DNA of 64,000 bases from Polaromonas sp047303325 (GTDB taxonomy: Bacteria; Pseudomonadota; Gammaproteobacteria; Burkholderiales; Burkholderiaceae_C): positions 1 to 64,000 of the forward strand of contig NZ_JBKBEX010000023.1 of the NCBI RefSeq assembly GCF_047303325.1. Direction: 5' to 3'. The notes under the pieces were generated by a model. It worked only from the letters and a program-made list of their open reading frames with translations, did no database searches and had not been told where the DNA came from. Shown in pieces: positions 17,740 through 25,147 of the stretch (the stretch's first letter is position 1; every line of letters starts with the position of its first letter). A program made the position numbers and the translations under genes.

Positions 17740-18477
17740 TTAGCGAAGCGTCTTTCCGGGAAATGGAATGATCATCGCCACGCGCTTGCGATACTGCCGG
17801 TAGGTATCACCGAAATAGTCGATCAGGTCGCGTTCTTCGAACCGGATCGCGATCAGGATATACAGCGTGGCGGCAACAGCAAACACCAGATGCGCGATCG
17901 TCATGGTGGGCGTCACCCAGAAAGTCAGCAACCAACCCAGGTAGATGGGGTGGCGTACGTACCGGTAAGGGCCTGGCGAGGCAAACGAGATGGTTTGGTA
18001 GGACTCGCCGCGCAAGTAGCAGTAAACCTGCCGCAGGCCAAACAAGTCCCAATGGTTGATGGCATAGGTGCTGCCAAACACGGTCAGCCATCCCAGCGCA
18101 TACAGGATGTAGAGCAGCGCCCTGCCGTTGGTGTCTTGCACGCTCCAGACAACGCCGCCCATGGGCTGCCACAGCCAGAACAGCAGAATCAGGGCCAGGC
18201 TTGAGGCCAGGACATAGGTGCTACGCTCCACGGGTTCAGGAACAATCCGCGTCCAGGCCTTTTTGAATGCGGGCCTGGCCATGACGCTGTGCTGCAGCGC
18301 AAATACGCCGATCAGCAAGACGTTCACCAACAGTGCCTGCGTCCAGTGGATATGCGGTGCGGAATCCATGGTCTTGGGGACCAGGAAGTTGCCAATGAAA
18401 CCGACGGCGTATAAGGTTGTGCCGAAGGAAATGGCATAGGCCGTCAAGCCGTATACAAATGCAAGTAACCTCTTCAT
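17740..18477 (-). CDS. mddA: methanethiol S-methyltransferase-like membrane protein (MddA family)
   Basis: The product is 245 residues from the ATG at 18477 with AAAGGG upstream; an earlier ATG lacks support. It has about six hydrophobic segments. The N-terminus (YAVGFIGNFLVPKTMDS) and QHSVMARPAFK match the MddA branch of the isoprenylcysteine methyltransferase-like family. The C-terminus has the SAM-site pattern GPYRYVRHPIYLGW and RFEERDLIDYFGDTYRQY. MddA converts methanethiol to dimethyl sulfide with SAM. Assignment beyond the family rests on recalled similarity. The TACCGTA palindrome at 18613-18654 lies 136 bases upstream. Confidence 0.78.
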   Translation of the reverse strand: MKRLLAFVYGLTAYAISFGTTLYAVGFIGNFLVPKTMDSAPHIHWTQALLVNVLLIGVFALQHSVMARPAFKKAWTRIVPEPVERSTYVLASSLALILLFWLWQPMGGVVWSVQDTNGRALLYILYALGWLTVFGSTYAINHWDLFGLRQVYCYLRGESYQTISFASPGPYRYVRHPIYLGWLLTFWVTPTMTIAHLVFAVAATLYILIAIRFEERDLIDYFGDTYRQYRKRVAMIIPFPGKTLR

Positions 18478-18612
18478 GGCGGGTGCCCTTTGTTGATCGA
18501 TGGAAATGGAAGCCGGCTTGGATGGCGATATTGGATACGAGGGGTCCGTCCACACACAAGAAGCTGTGACGTCAGTGTGCGATGGAACCAGGCCGCAGCC
18601 CAGTCGGAAAAT

Positions 18613-18654
18613 TACGGTTGGTGCAGGCCGCGATTACGGTAGCGGGCTACCGTA
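18613..18654 (-). promoter_or_regulatory. TACCGTA boxes upstream of the mddA-like gene
   Basis: TACGGTA (18635-18641) and TACCGTA (18648-18654) form a 7-6-7 inverted repeat. A one-mismatch copy lies at 18613-18619, exactly 22 bases from the central copy and in the same orientation. On the minus strand they point to the gene starting at 18477. The remaining stretch 18478-18748 shows no gene. Confidence 0.6.
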
Positions 18655-18748
18655 GGCGCTATCGAAACGGGTAGAACGCGATGGGTGCCGGGCCGACCCA
18701 AGGAGCCTGCGGCACCTCGGGGGGCTGCAGAGCGATGGCCTCAGGCCA

Positions 18749-19027
18749 TCAGTCTGTGAGGGACGTAGCCGGCGTTGTAGACGTGGAACGCTCAAGGTCA
18801 TCCAGCCATTGGATGGCCAGTTCGCGTGATGTCCCGCACATTTCCACGGAAGGCTGTAGTCCGGAACAACATGCTGGCCGGTCGGGCCGGCCGAAGATCA
18901 GGCACTGGTTGGCATCGCCCAGCTGCACGCAGCGCACGCCGGCCGGCTTGCCTTGCGGCATGCCGGGAATGGCGGAGCTGATGGAGGGCGCGATGCAGCA
19001 GGCGCCGCAGCCGGGGCGGCAGTTCAT
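18749..19027 (-). CDS. YkgJ-type cysteine-cluster protein
   Basis: The product is 92 residues starting MNCRPGCGACCIAP. Nine cysteines are spaced as in the YkgJ (UPF0153, zinc- or iron-chelating CxxxCxxCC) family, with Cys3, Cys7, Cys10 and Cys11 at the N-terminus and further ones at 33, 42, 53, 54 and 64. The GDANQCLIFGRPDRPACC segment is also typical. The family's function is not established. It lies 44 bases downstream of the Bug-protein gene in the same direction and may be cotranscribed. Confidence 0.85.
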   Translation of the reverse strand: MNCRPGCGACCIAPSISSAIPGMPQGKPAGVRCVQLGDANQCLIFGRPDRPACCSGLQPSVEMCGTSRELAIQWLDDLERSTSTTPATSLTD

Positions 19028-19071
19028 GAAGAGGGCTCGCGGTTGGGAAGGAGGGGAATGCGGCGGACCGT

Positions 19072-20073
19072 TTAATCAGGCTTGATTTTCGCCCGTTCGG
19101 CGACCAGCTTCCAGCGCGCCTGCTCGGTCTTGATGAAAGCGCCGTACTGCGCCGGCGTATCGCCCACGGGCTGGGCCGTGTCGCCGCGCAGGCGTTCGGT
19201 GGCCTGCGGGTTGTGCATGGCCTTGTTGCAGGCTTCGGCGATGCGGTCTATGTTGGCCTGCGGCATGTTGGCGGGCGCGTTGAGGCCGTACCACTGGGTC
19301 ATCTCAAAACCCGGGTAGCCGCTTTCGGCGACCGTGGGCACGTCGGGCAGCTGGGGCAGGCGCTCCTTGGTGCCGGTGGCGATGCAGCGCAGCTTGCCGG
19401 ACTTGATGTGGGCCAGGATGGCGGGCGCGCCCACGCTGGCGGCTTCGAGCCGGCCGGCCAGCAAATCAGTGAGCTGCGGGCCGGTGCCGCGGTAAGGCAC
19501 GTGCAGCACGAAGATGCCGGTGGCCATCTTCAGGTATTCAAAGGCCAGGTGGCCGGCGCTGCCGTTGCCGGCCGAGCCGTAATTGAGCTGGCCGGGCCTG
19601 GACTTGGCCAGCGCGATGAATTCCTTGAGGTTGTTGGCGGGCACATTGGAATTGATCACGTAGAGGCTGGGCACCTTGGCCAGCAGCGAGATGGGCTTGA
19701 AGTCCTTGTTGGTGTCGAAGGGCAGCTTGTCGAAGATGAAAGGGTTGACCGCCATGGTGCCGATGTGGCCCAGGATGATGGTGTGGCCGTCGGTGGAGGC
19801 CGCGCATTCCTGCATCGCGATGTTGCCGCTGGCGCCGGGCTTGTTTTCGACAAACACGTTCTGGCCCAGGCTTTTGCCGAGTTCATTGGCGGCCGAGCGG
19901 GCGACGATTTCAGAACTGCCGCCGGGCGCGAAGGGCACGAGCAGGCGAATCGGTTTGCTGGGCCAGGCGGCCTGCGCGTGCAACAGGCCCGGAAAGGCCG
20001 AGGCCGCGGCGATGGCGCCGCCGGCCTTGAGGCCGGACTGCAATGCGCCGCGGCGCGTGTTCGTGAGTTTCAT
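19072..20073 (-). CDS. Bug/TctC-family solute-binding protein
   Basis: The product is 333 residues. The N-terminus has TRRGALQSG followed by a hydrophobic stretch ending LLHAQ, a secretion signal that could be Tat-type. The mature protein shows the Bug family pattern: WPSKPIRLLVPFAPGGSSEI, NKPGASGNIA, YGSAGNGSAGHL, PDVPTVAESGYPGFE. These periplasmic proteins bind carboxylates or other small ligands, and many are orphans. No tctAB membrane genes are present, so this one is an orphan too. Confidence 0.92.
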   Translation of the reverse strand: MKLTNTRRGALQSGLKAGGAIAAASAFPGLLHAQAAWPSKPIRLLVPFAPGGSSEIVARSAANELGKSLGQNVFVENKPGASGNIAMQECAASTDGHTIILGHIGTMAVNPFIFDKLPFDTNKDFKPISLLAKVPSLYVINSNVPANNLKEFIALAKSRPGQLNYGSAGNGSAGHLAFEYLKMATGIFVLHVPYRGTGPQLTDLLAGRLEAASVGAPAILAHIKSGKLRCIATGTKERLPQLPDVPTVAESGYPGFEMTQWYGLNAPANMPQANIDRIAEACNKAMHNPQATERLRGDTAQPVGDTPAQYGAFIKTEQARWKLVAERAKIKPD

Positions 20074-20172
20074 CTGATGTCTCCGTATCGTTGTCGTGGG
20101 CCCAATATAGGACCGGGGGGGAGGGGGCCGCTACGTGATTCCTCTGATGAGGCTAACCCTGCCAGCGGGCGG

Positions 20173-20559
20173 CTAATGAAAAGATGCGTCGAAACGTTCG
20201 CGGGCGGCCTTGAGGTTCTGGTGGTTGCGCTCGGCCCAGTTGTCCAGCGGGATCAGGGTTTCGCTGAGCGACTGGCCCAGCGTGCTGAGCTGGTATTCGA
20301 CATGGGGCGGCACAGTCTGGCGATCAAAGCGCAGCACCAGGCCGTTGCGCACCAGTTCCTTGAGGGTCTGCGTCAGCATTTTTTGCGAGATGCCTTCTAT
20401 CTTGCGCATCAGCTCGTTGTTGCGCACTGGGCCCTCGGCCAGCGCCGGGATGACCAGCAACGCCCATTTGCTCGCAACCAGCTCCAGCGCCTGGCGTGAA
20501 GGGCAGGCCTGGCTAAACACAGTGGAGGAATCGGTGTCGGGCGCGTCGGGAATTGTCAT
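20173..20559 (-). CDS. HxlR-family transcriptional regulator
   Basis: The product is 128 residues from the ATG at 20559; a TTG at 20568 is also possible. It is a winged-helix protein of the HxlR/YodB/MarR-like type: CPSRQALELVASKWALLVI, RNNELMRKIEGISQKMLTQTLKEL, VEYQLSTLGQSL. Cys19 just before the first helix is at the position where YodB-type members sense electrophiles or oxidants. It is divergent from an SMR transporter gene, with an inverted repeat across its start, which suggests it represses the exporter and itself. Confidence 0.88.
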   Translation of the reverse strand: MTIPDAPDTDSSTVFSQACPSRQALELVASKWALLVIPALAEGPVRNNELMRKIEGISQKMLTQTLKELVRNGLVLRFDRQTVPPHVEYQLSTLGQSLSETLIPLDNWAERNHQNLKAARERFDASFH

Positions 20560-20561
20560 GG

Positions 20562-20593
20562 TTACCAAAAGGTGCGTACTTGCCTATGGGTAA
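20562..20593. promoter_or_regulatory. inverted repeat in the HxlR/SMR intergenic region
   Basis: TTACC at 20562-20566 and GGTAA at 20589-20593 form an inverted pair with 22 bases between, and the flanks extend the match imperfectly (GGTTACC / GGGTAATC). It overlaps the 5' end of the regulator gene and lies 63 bases before the SMR gene. A weak promoter-like pair (TTGCCT 20580, TAAGCT 20603, 17-base spacer) for the SMR gene overlaps it. Confidence 0.4.
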
Positions 20594-20655
20594 TCGTAAA
20601 CCTAAGCTGGCGGCTCTTCAATCTTTAACCCTGTTCTTTAAAAGAAAGACTCCCC

Positions 20656-20979
20656 ATGGCCTGGTTCTACCTGCTCGCCGCAAGCATTGTCGAAATCGCG
20701 ATGGCTTTGCTTCTCAAATCCTCCCAGGGCTGGACCCGGCTCTTGCCCAGCGTGCTGGGCGTGGCCGCGGCGGGTGCCAGCATTTTCTTTTTGACGCATG
20801 CCGTCAAGACCTTGCCGGTGGGGACGGCTTACGCGATCTGGACCGGCATAGGCTCGGTCGGCGTCACCCTGATCGGCATCCTCTGGATGGGCGAGAGCGC
20901 CTCCGCCTTGCGCCTGTTGTGCGTGGCGTTTGTCGTGGCCGGCATGGTAGGGCTACGGCTGCTGGACGGTGCGGCGTGA
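20656..20979 (+). CDS. SMR-family exporter, Gdx/SugE type
   Basis: The product is 107 residues with four hydrophobic segments. The central Glu13 needed for proton-coupled antiport is present (SIVEIAMALLLK). The block KSSQGWTRLLPSVL and TLPVGTAYAIWTGIGSVG match the Gdx (SugE) branch, whose members export guanidinium, more than the EmrE multidrug branch. No guanidine riboswitch is visible in the leader; instead an HxlR regulator is divergent. A quaternary ammonium role remains possible. Confidence 0.85.
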   Translation: MAWFYLLAASIVEIAMALLLKSSQGWTRLLPSVLGVAAAGASIFFLTHAVKTLPVGTAYAIWTGIGSVGVTLIGILWMGESASALRLLCVAFVVAGMVGLRLLDGAA

Positions 20980-21053
20980 GGGCCCCCGGCAAGAAGAAGC
21001 CCCATGACCCATCTGCTCTATATAGAGCTGCCAGCTACAGATTGATGCGACCG

Positions 21054-21731
21054 TCACCGGGGTATTTTTGCGATTTCCAGCGTGGTCACGATCCCGTTGG
21101 CCAGCGCGTCACCCTGTTGCGGTTTTGCGCACAGTTCCTTGCGCAGTTTTGCGTCTTCGCTTCCCTGGCACAGCATCACGCCTTCCGGGCCTATGCCGGG
21201 CACCTGCGGGTGATAGAAATACGCAAAGCCGTTCCGGTTGGGCAGATTGACCCACTGCTCAACCAGCTCGGGGTTGGCTTTGCCGTCGCTGTATTTGATG
21301 ATCCAGGCTTTCAGCGCAGGCATGCGCACCTGCTGCAAGCTGCCGTCCTGCGCGTAGTTGCCATGGAAGGCTACGGCTGTTTTGTCGAGAGGCTGGTCGT
21401 CGGAGTAGGCGCGTGTTTTGCCGCCAAGAAACATGCGTGAACAGGAAGAGCGGCAGTAGCCCGATAACAAAGTCGCCAGGCCCTTTTCACGGATGTATTC
21501 GCCGGTGGCATACCCGGCCCGGGCATCCCCGCCGGAAGAGTTTTTGAGTACCACCGTTGTGATGCCGGGGTGTTCCTCTACCGCGGCCTGCAGGATCCGC
21601 TGCTCATTGCCGGCCACCTTGCCCGACAGAAAAATAAAAGGCTCCCTGATCTCCACGTCCATGGCATAAGCGCATGAGGCGAGGCACCACGCCGCCAGGC
21701 TGCACCACCAACGGCCTGGGTGCCCGATCAT
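21054..21731 (-). CDS. secreted ClpP/crotonase-like protein (COG3904-like)
   Basis: The product is 225 residues with a signal peptide (about 1-23, ending AYA). The block IRILQA-type helix, VVLKNSSGGDARAGYATGEYI and GYCRSSCSRMFLGGKTRAY has the shape of predicted periplasmic ClpP-like proteins, in which the conserved S-S/A-C-S segment carries a possible nucleophile Ser. The catalytic role is not established. Its start overlaps the stop of the flavin reductase gene (ATGA), so the two are cotranscribed. The family call is moderate. Confidence 0.6.
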   Translation of the reverse strand: MIGHPGRWWCSLAAWCLASCAYAMDVEIREPFIFLSGKVAGNEQRILQAAVEEHPGITTVVLKNSSGGDARAGYATGEYIREKGLATLLSGYCRSSCSRMFLGGKTRAYSDDQPLDKTAVAFHGNYAQDGSLQQVRMPALKAWIIKYSDGKANPELVEQWVNLPNRNGFAYFYHPQVPGIGPEGVMLCQGSEDAKLRKELCAKPQQGDALANGIVTTLEIAKIPR

Positions 21732-22318
21732 GCTGCGAGGCGTTGCGAGGCGAACAGCACCTGGTCGATCACGGCCTGCACGTTCTGCAGGCTGGCTTCG
21801 TGGACCAGTTTGCCCTCGGCATCAAAAGCATCGCCAGCGCGGCTGAGGGCAAAGGCCTTGGGCGCGACCCAGCATTGCGCGTTGAGCAGCAGCGGCACCA
21901 GGTGGCTTTGCGAGCGCAGGCCCCCCAGCGCGCCGGGCGAGGCGCTGAGCACGCCCACCACCTTGCCGGTAAAGGACTTGAAGCCGTCGTGCCAGGCCGG
22001 GTCGCTCTTGGCGGGGCTGGACACCCAGTCGACGGTGTTCTTGAGCAGCGCGGTGTAGCTGCCGTTGTATTCGGGCGAGCAGATGATCCAGGCCGGGTGT
22101 TCGTACATGATCTGCTTGAGTTTCATGACGTCGGGCGGCGTACCCTTGGCTTCGAGGTCGGCGTTGTACATGGGGATGTCGAAGTCGGCCAGTTCAATAT
22201 GGGTGACTTCGGCGCCGCTGGCACGGGCCAGGCCGGCTGCGACATGGGCCAGCTTGCGGTTGTAGGAGTTCTGGCGGGTGCTACCGGCGAAGATCAGGAG
22301 TTTTTGGGGGGAGTTCAT
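21728..22318 (-). CDS. NADPH-dependent FMN reductase
   Basis: The product is 196 residues. It has the flavodoxin-like fold of the ChrR/YieF/ArsH-type reductases: LLIFAGSTRQNSYNRKLA at the phosphate loop, CSPEYNGSYTALLKNTVDW as the flavin signature, and SASPGALGGLR. It reduces quinones, chromate or azo compounds with FMN and NAD(P)H. It is the first gene of a two-gene operon with the secreted ClpP-like protein. The actual substrate is unknown. Confidence 0.88.
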   Translation of the reverse strand: MNSPQKLLIFAGSTRQNSYNRKLAHVAAGLARASGAEVTHIELADFDIPMYNADLEAKGTPPDVMKLKQIMYEHPAWIICSPEYNGSYTALLKNTVDWVSSPAKSDPAWHDGFKSFTGKVVGVLSASPGALGGLRSQSHLVPLLLNAQCWVAPKAFALSRAGDAFDAEGKLVHEASLQNVQAVIDQVLFASQRLAA

Positions 22319-22391
22319 CGTCCGATTTCACCACAGGCCGCAGGGTGAAAAACTGCGTGCGGAGCGCCTTGCAAGCACAAACCCGTTAAAA

Positions 22392-22416
22392 TGTACAAAA
22401 CACTAAAATTTGTACA
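22392..22416. promoter_or_regulatory. operator of the toxin-antitoxin pair
   Basis: TGTACAAA (22392-22399) and TTTGTACA (22409-22416) form a perfect inverted repeat with a 9-base spacer, ending 2 bases before the antitoxin ATG. The TGTACA cores are themselves palindromic, 19 bases apart. This is the expected position for autoregulation by a Phd-type antitoxin. Confidence 0.7.
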
Positions 22417-22418
22417 AA

Positions 22419-22664
22419 ATGCATACCATCGCACTCAGCGAGTTTCGCGCCAATGCCTCCGCCATGATCGACCTGGTGGAGCAGGGCGAAACCGTCCGCA
22501 TACTCCGGCACGGCAAGCCGGTGGCCGAACTCGTGCCCCTGAAGGCCGAAGAAGACGCCGCCAAGGTACCGAGCTGGAAAAAGCCGTTTGAACCCGTGGT
22601 CCTGCCGCCCGGCGTGTCGCTGTCGCAGGCGGTGCTGGACGAGCGGAATGAATCGCCATGGTGA
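22419..22664 (+). CDS. Phd/YefM-type antitoxin
   Basis: The product is 81 residues from the ATG at 22419; a TTG at 22410 would begin within the operator. The N-terminus HTIALSEFRANASAMIDLVE and TVRILRHGKPVAELVPL is the Phd DNA-binding fold. The C-terminus is the toxin-binding tail. It binds and neutralises the PIN-domain toxin encoded next, whose start lies 4 bases before the end of this frame's last codons (7-base overlap), so the pair is coupled. Confidence 0.9.
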   Translation: MHTIALSEFRANASAMIDLVEQGETVRILRHGKPVAELVPLKAEEDAAKVPSWKKPFEPVVLPPGVSLSQAVLDERNESPW

Positions 22665-23152
22665 AGAGGGCGCAAGCCGCTTATGTGCCGCAGGCTGTTT
22701 CCGCCACCCGCGTGGTGGCGCGCGATGGCGACGCGCGGCTGATGTTTGACGCCTCGGCGCTGACCAAACGCTACGCCAGCGAGGCCGGGCGCGACCGGGT
22801 GCTGATGTTGTTCGAGACGGCCAGCGAGCTGCTGGTGGCGGCGCATTGCAAGACCGAGGTGGCCTCGGCGCTGCTGCGGCGCCGGCGCGACGGCAGCCTG
22901 CCCGCGCCCGAGTTTGACCGGGCCTGGGCGGCGGCGCAGCGCGATGTGGCCGACATGACGCTGGTGCCGCTGGACGCGCATGTCGAGCGCTTTGCTTTTG
23001 CCGCGATGGAGCAGGGCCCTTTGCGCGGCATGGACGCCCTGCATGTGGGCAGCGCGCTGGCCAGCCGCGTGGACCTGTTCGTCACGGCGGACAGGCGCCA
23101 GGCGCAGGTGGCACGCGGCATGGGCCTGGCCACTGAATTGATAGAAAGCTGA
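22658..23152 (+). CDS. vapC: VapC-like PIN-domain toxin
   Basis: The product is 164 residues. The PIN-domain acidic residues are all visible: Asp31 (MFDASALTKRY), Glu67 (KTEVASALL), Asp126 (RGMDALHVGSAL) and Asp145 (FVTADRRQ). VapC toxins are metal-dependent ribonucleases that cut tRNA or rRNA. About 25 residues precede the PIN core, longer than usual; an internal start cannot be excluded. The gene overlaps the antitoxin by 7 bases and ends 9 bases before mnmG, so the module sits directly upstream of an essential-type tRNA modification gene. Confidence 0.88.
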   Translation: MVKRAQAAYVPQAVSATRVVARDGDARLMFDASALTKRYASEAGRDRVLMLFETASELLVAAHCKTEVASALLRRRRDGSLPAPEFDRAWAAAQRDVADMTLVPLDAHVERFAFAAMEQGPLRGMDALHVGSALASRVDLFVTADRRQAQVARGMGLATELIES

Positions 23153-23161
23153 AGGTTGGAT

Positions 23162-25147
23162 ATGTTTTACCCCCAAGAATTTGACGTGATCGTGGTCGGC
23201 GGCGGCCATGCCGGCACCGAGGCCGCTCTGGCTTCAGCCCGCATGGGCTGCAAGACCTTGCTGCTCTCGCACAACATCGAGACGCTCGGCCAGATGAGCT
23301 GCAACCCCTCGATAGGCGGCATAGGCAAGGGCCACCTGGTCAAGGAAGTGGATGCCCTGGGCGGCGCGATGGCGCTGGCCACCGACGAAGGCGGCATCCA
23401 GTTCCGCATCCTGAACAGCTCCAAGGGCCCGGCCGTGCGCGCCACCCGGGCCCAGGCCGACCGCATTCTGTACAAGGCGGCGATTCGCCGCAGGCTGGAA
23501 AACCAGCCCAACCTCTGGCTGTTCCAGCAGGCCGTCGACGATTTGATGGTGGAGGGCGACCGGGTGGTGGGCGCCGTCACTCAGGTGGGCATCAAGTTTC
23601 GCTCGCGCACCGTGGTGTTGACGGCCGGGACTTTCCTGGACGGCAAGATCCATGTGGGCCTGAACAATTACTCGGCGGGCAGGGCGGGCGACCCGCCGGC
23701 GGTGTCGCTGTCCAGCCGGCTTAAGGAGCTCAAGCTGCCGCAGGGCCGGCTCAAGACCGGCACGCCGCCGCGCATAGACGGCCGCACGATTGACTTCAGC
23801 AAGTGCATTGAGCAGCCCGGCGACGGCATGCCCGGCGGCATTGAAGGGCCGGTGCCGGTGTTCAGTTTTATGGGCGGCAGCATCGCCCATCCGCGCCAGG
23901 TGCCGTGCTGGATCACCCACACCAATGAGCGCACCCACGAGATCATCCGCTCCGGTTTTGACCGCAGCCCCATGTTCACCGGCAAGATAGACGGCGTCGG
24001 CCCGCGCTACTGCCCTAGCGTGGAAGACAAGATCAACCGCTTCGCCGACAAGGACAGCCACCAGATTTTCCTGGAGCCCGAGGGCCTGACCACCCACGAA
24101 ATCTACCCCAACGGCATCTCGACCAGCCTGCCTTTCGACATCCAATATGACCTGGTGCGCTCCATGGCTGGCATGGAAAACGCCCACATCCTGCGGCCCG
24201 GCTATGCCATCGAGTACGACTACTTCGACCCGCGGGCGCTCAAGTCCAGCTTTGAAACCCGGGCGATTGGCGGCCTGTTCTTTGCCGGCCAGATCAATGG
24301 CACGACCGGTTACGAAGAGGCGGCGGCCCAGGGCCTGTTCGCCGGCATCAACGCCGCGCTGCAATGCCAAGGTAAAGAGGCCTGGCTGCCCAAGCGCGAT
24401 GAAGCCTACCTCGGCGTGCTGGTCGACGACCTGATCACCAAGGGCGTGACCGAGCCTTACCGCATGTTCACCAGCCGGGCGGAGTTCCGCCTGATGCTGC
24501 GCGAGGACAACGCCGACATGCGCCTGACCGAAAAAGGCCGGGAGCTGGGCCTGGTCGACGACGCCCGCTGGGACGCTTTCAACCGCAAGCGCGACACGGT
24601 TTCACGTGAAACAGCCCGGCTCAGGGCGATCTGGGTCAACCCCAACAACCTGCCAGCGGCCGAAGCCGAGCGCGTGCTGGGCAAGTCGATTGAGCGCGAG
24701 TACAACCTGCTGGACCTGCTGCGCCGCCCCGATGTGAACTACGCCGGACTGATGTCGCTGGAGGAGGGCAAGTACGCCAACCCGGAGCTGGCGGCCGAAG
24801 CTGCGGCCAGCGACGACCTGGCCAAAAGCGTGATCGAGCAGATTGAAATCACCGCCAAGTACGCCGGCTACATCGACCTGCAGAAGACCGAAGTCGAGCG
24901 CGCCGCCCATTATGAAAACCTCAAGCTGCCGGCCGACCTGGACTACCTGCAGGTTTCGGCCCTGAGTTTTGAGGCGCGCCAGACCCTGGCCAAGCACAGG
25001 CCGGAAACCCTGGGAATGGCCTCGCGCATCTCGGGCATCACGCCGGCCACCGTCTCCCTGCTGCTGGTGCACCTGAAAAAGAACCTGTGGAAGAACACGG
25101 TTCCGCTCCAGGCAGCCGACGCCGGCAACGAAAAAGCCAAAGCCTGA
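23162..25147 (+). CDS. mnmG: tRNA uridine 5-carboxymethylaminomethyl modification enzyme MnmG
   Basis: The product is 661 residues. The ATG at 23162 is preferred to a TTG at 23156 and has AAGG upstream. FAD motif VVGGGHAGTEAA, the PSIGGIGKGHL loop, the GPRYCPSVEDK segment and GQINGTTGYEEAAAQG are intact. With MnmE it installs the cmnm5 group on wobble uridine of tRNAs. It leads the conserved mnmG-rsmG-parA-parB neighbourhood. A near-perfect parS site is embedded at 24598-24613. Confidence 0.97.
   Translation: MFYPQEFDVIVVGGGHAGTEAALASARMGCKTLLLSHNIETLGQMSCNPSIGGIGKGHLVKEVDALGGAMALATDEGGIQFRILNSSKGPAVRATRAQADRILYKAAIRRRLENQPNLWLFQQAVDDLMVEGDRVVGAVTQVGIKFRSRTVVLTAGTFLDGKIHVGLNNYSAGRAGDPPAVSLSSRLKELKLPQGRLKTGTPPRIDGRTIDFSKCIEQPGDGMPGGIEGPVPVFSFMGGSIAHPRQVPCWITHTNERTHEIIRSGFDRSPMFTGKIDGVGPRYCPSVEDKINRFADKDSHQIFLEPEGLTTHEIYPNGISTSLPFDIQYDLVRSMAGMENAHILRPGYAIEYDYFDPRALKSSFETRAIGGLFFAGQINGTTGYEEAAAQGLFAGINAALQCQGKEAWLPKRDEAYLGVLVDDLITKGVTEPYRMFTSRAEFRLMLREDNADMRLTEKGRELGLVDDARWDAFNRKRDTVSRETARLRAIWVNPNNLPAAEAERVLGKSIEREYNLLDLLRRPDVNYAGLMSLEEGKYANPELAAEAAASDDLAKSVIEQIEITAKYAGYIDLQKTEVERAAHYENLKLPADLDYLQVSALSFEARQTLAKHRPETLGMASRISGITPATVSLLLVHLKKNLWKNTVPLQAADAGNEKAKA
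24598..24613. promoter_or_regulatory. parS site inside mnmG
   Basis: GGTTTCACGTGAAACA matches the 16-base parS consensus TGTTTCACGTGAAACA at 15 positions (first base G for T). The inner 14 bases are a perfect palindrome. ParB spreads from such sites to load SMC and organise the origin region. The parB gene lies about 4.8 kb downstream. Confidence 0.85.
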
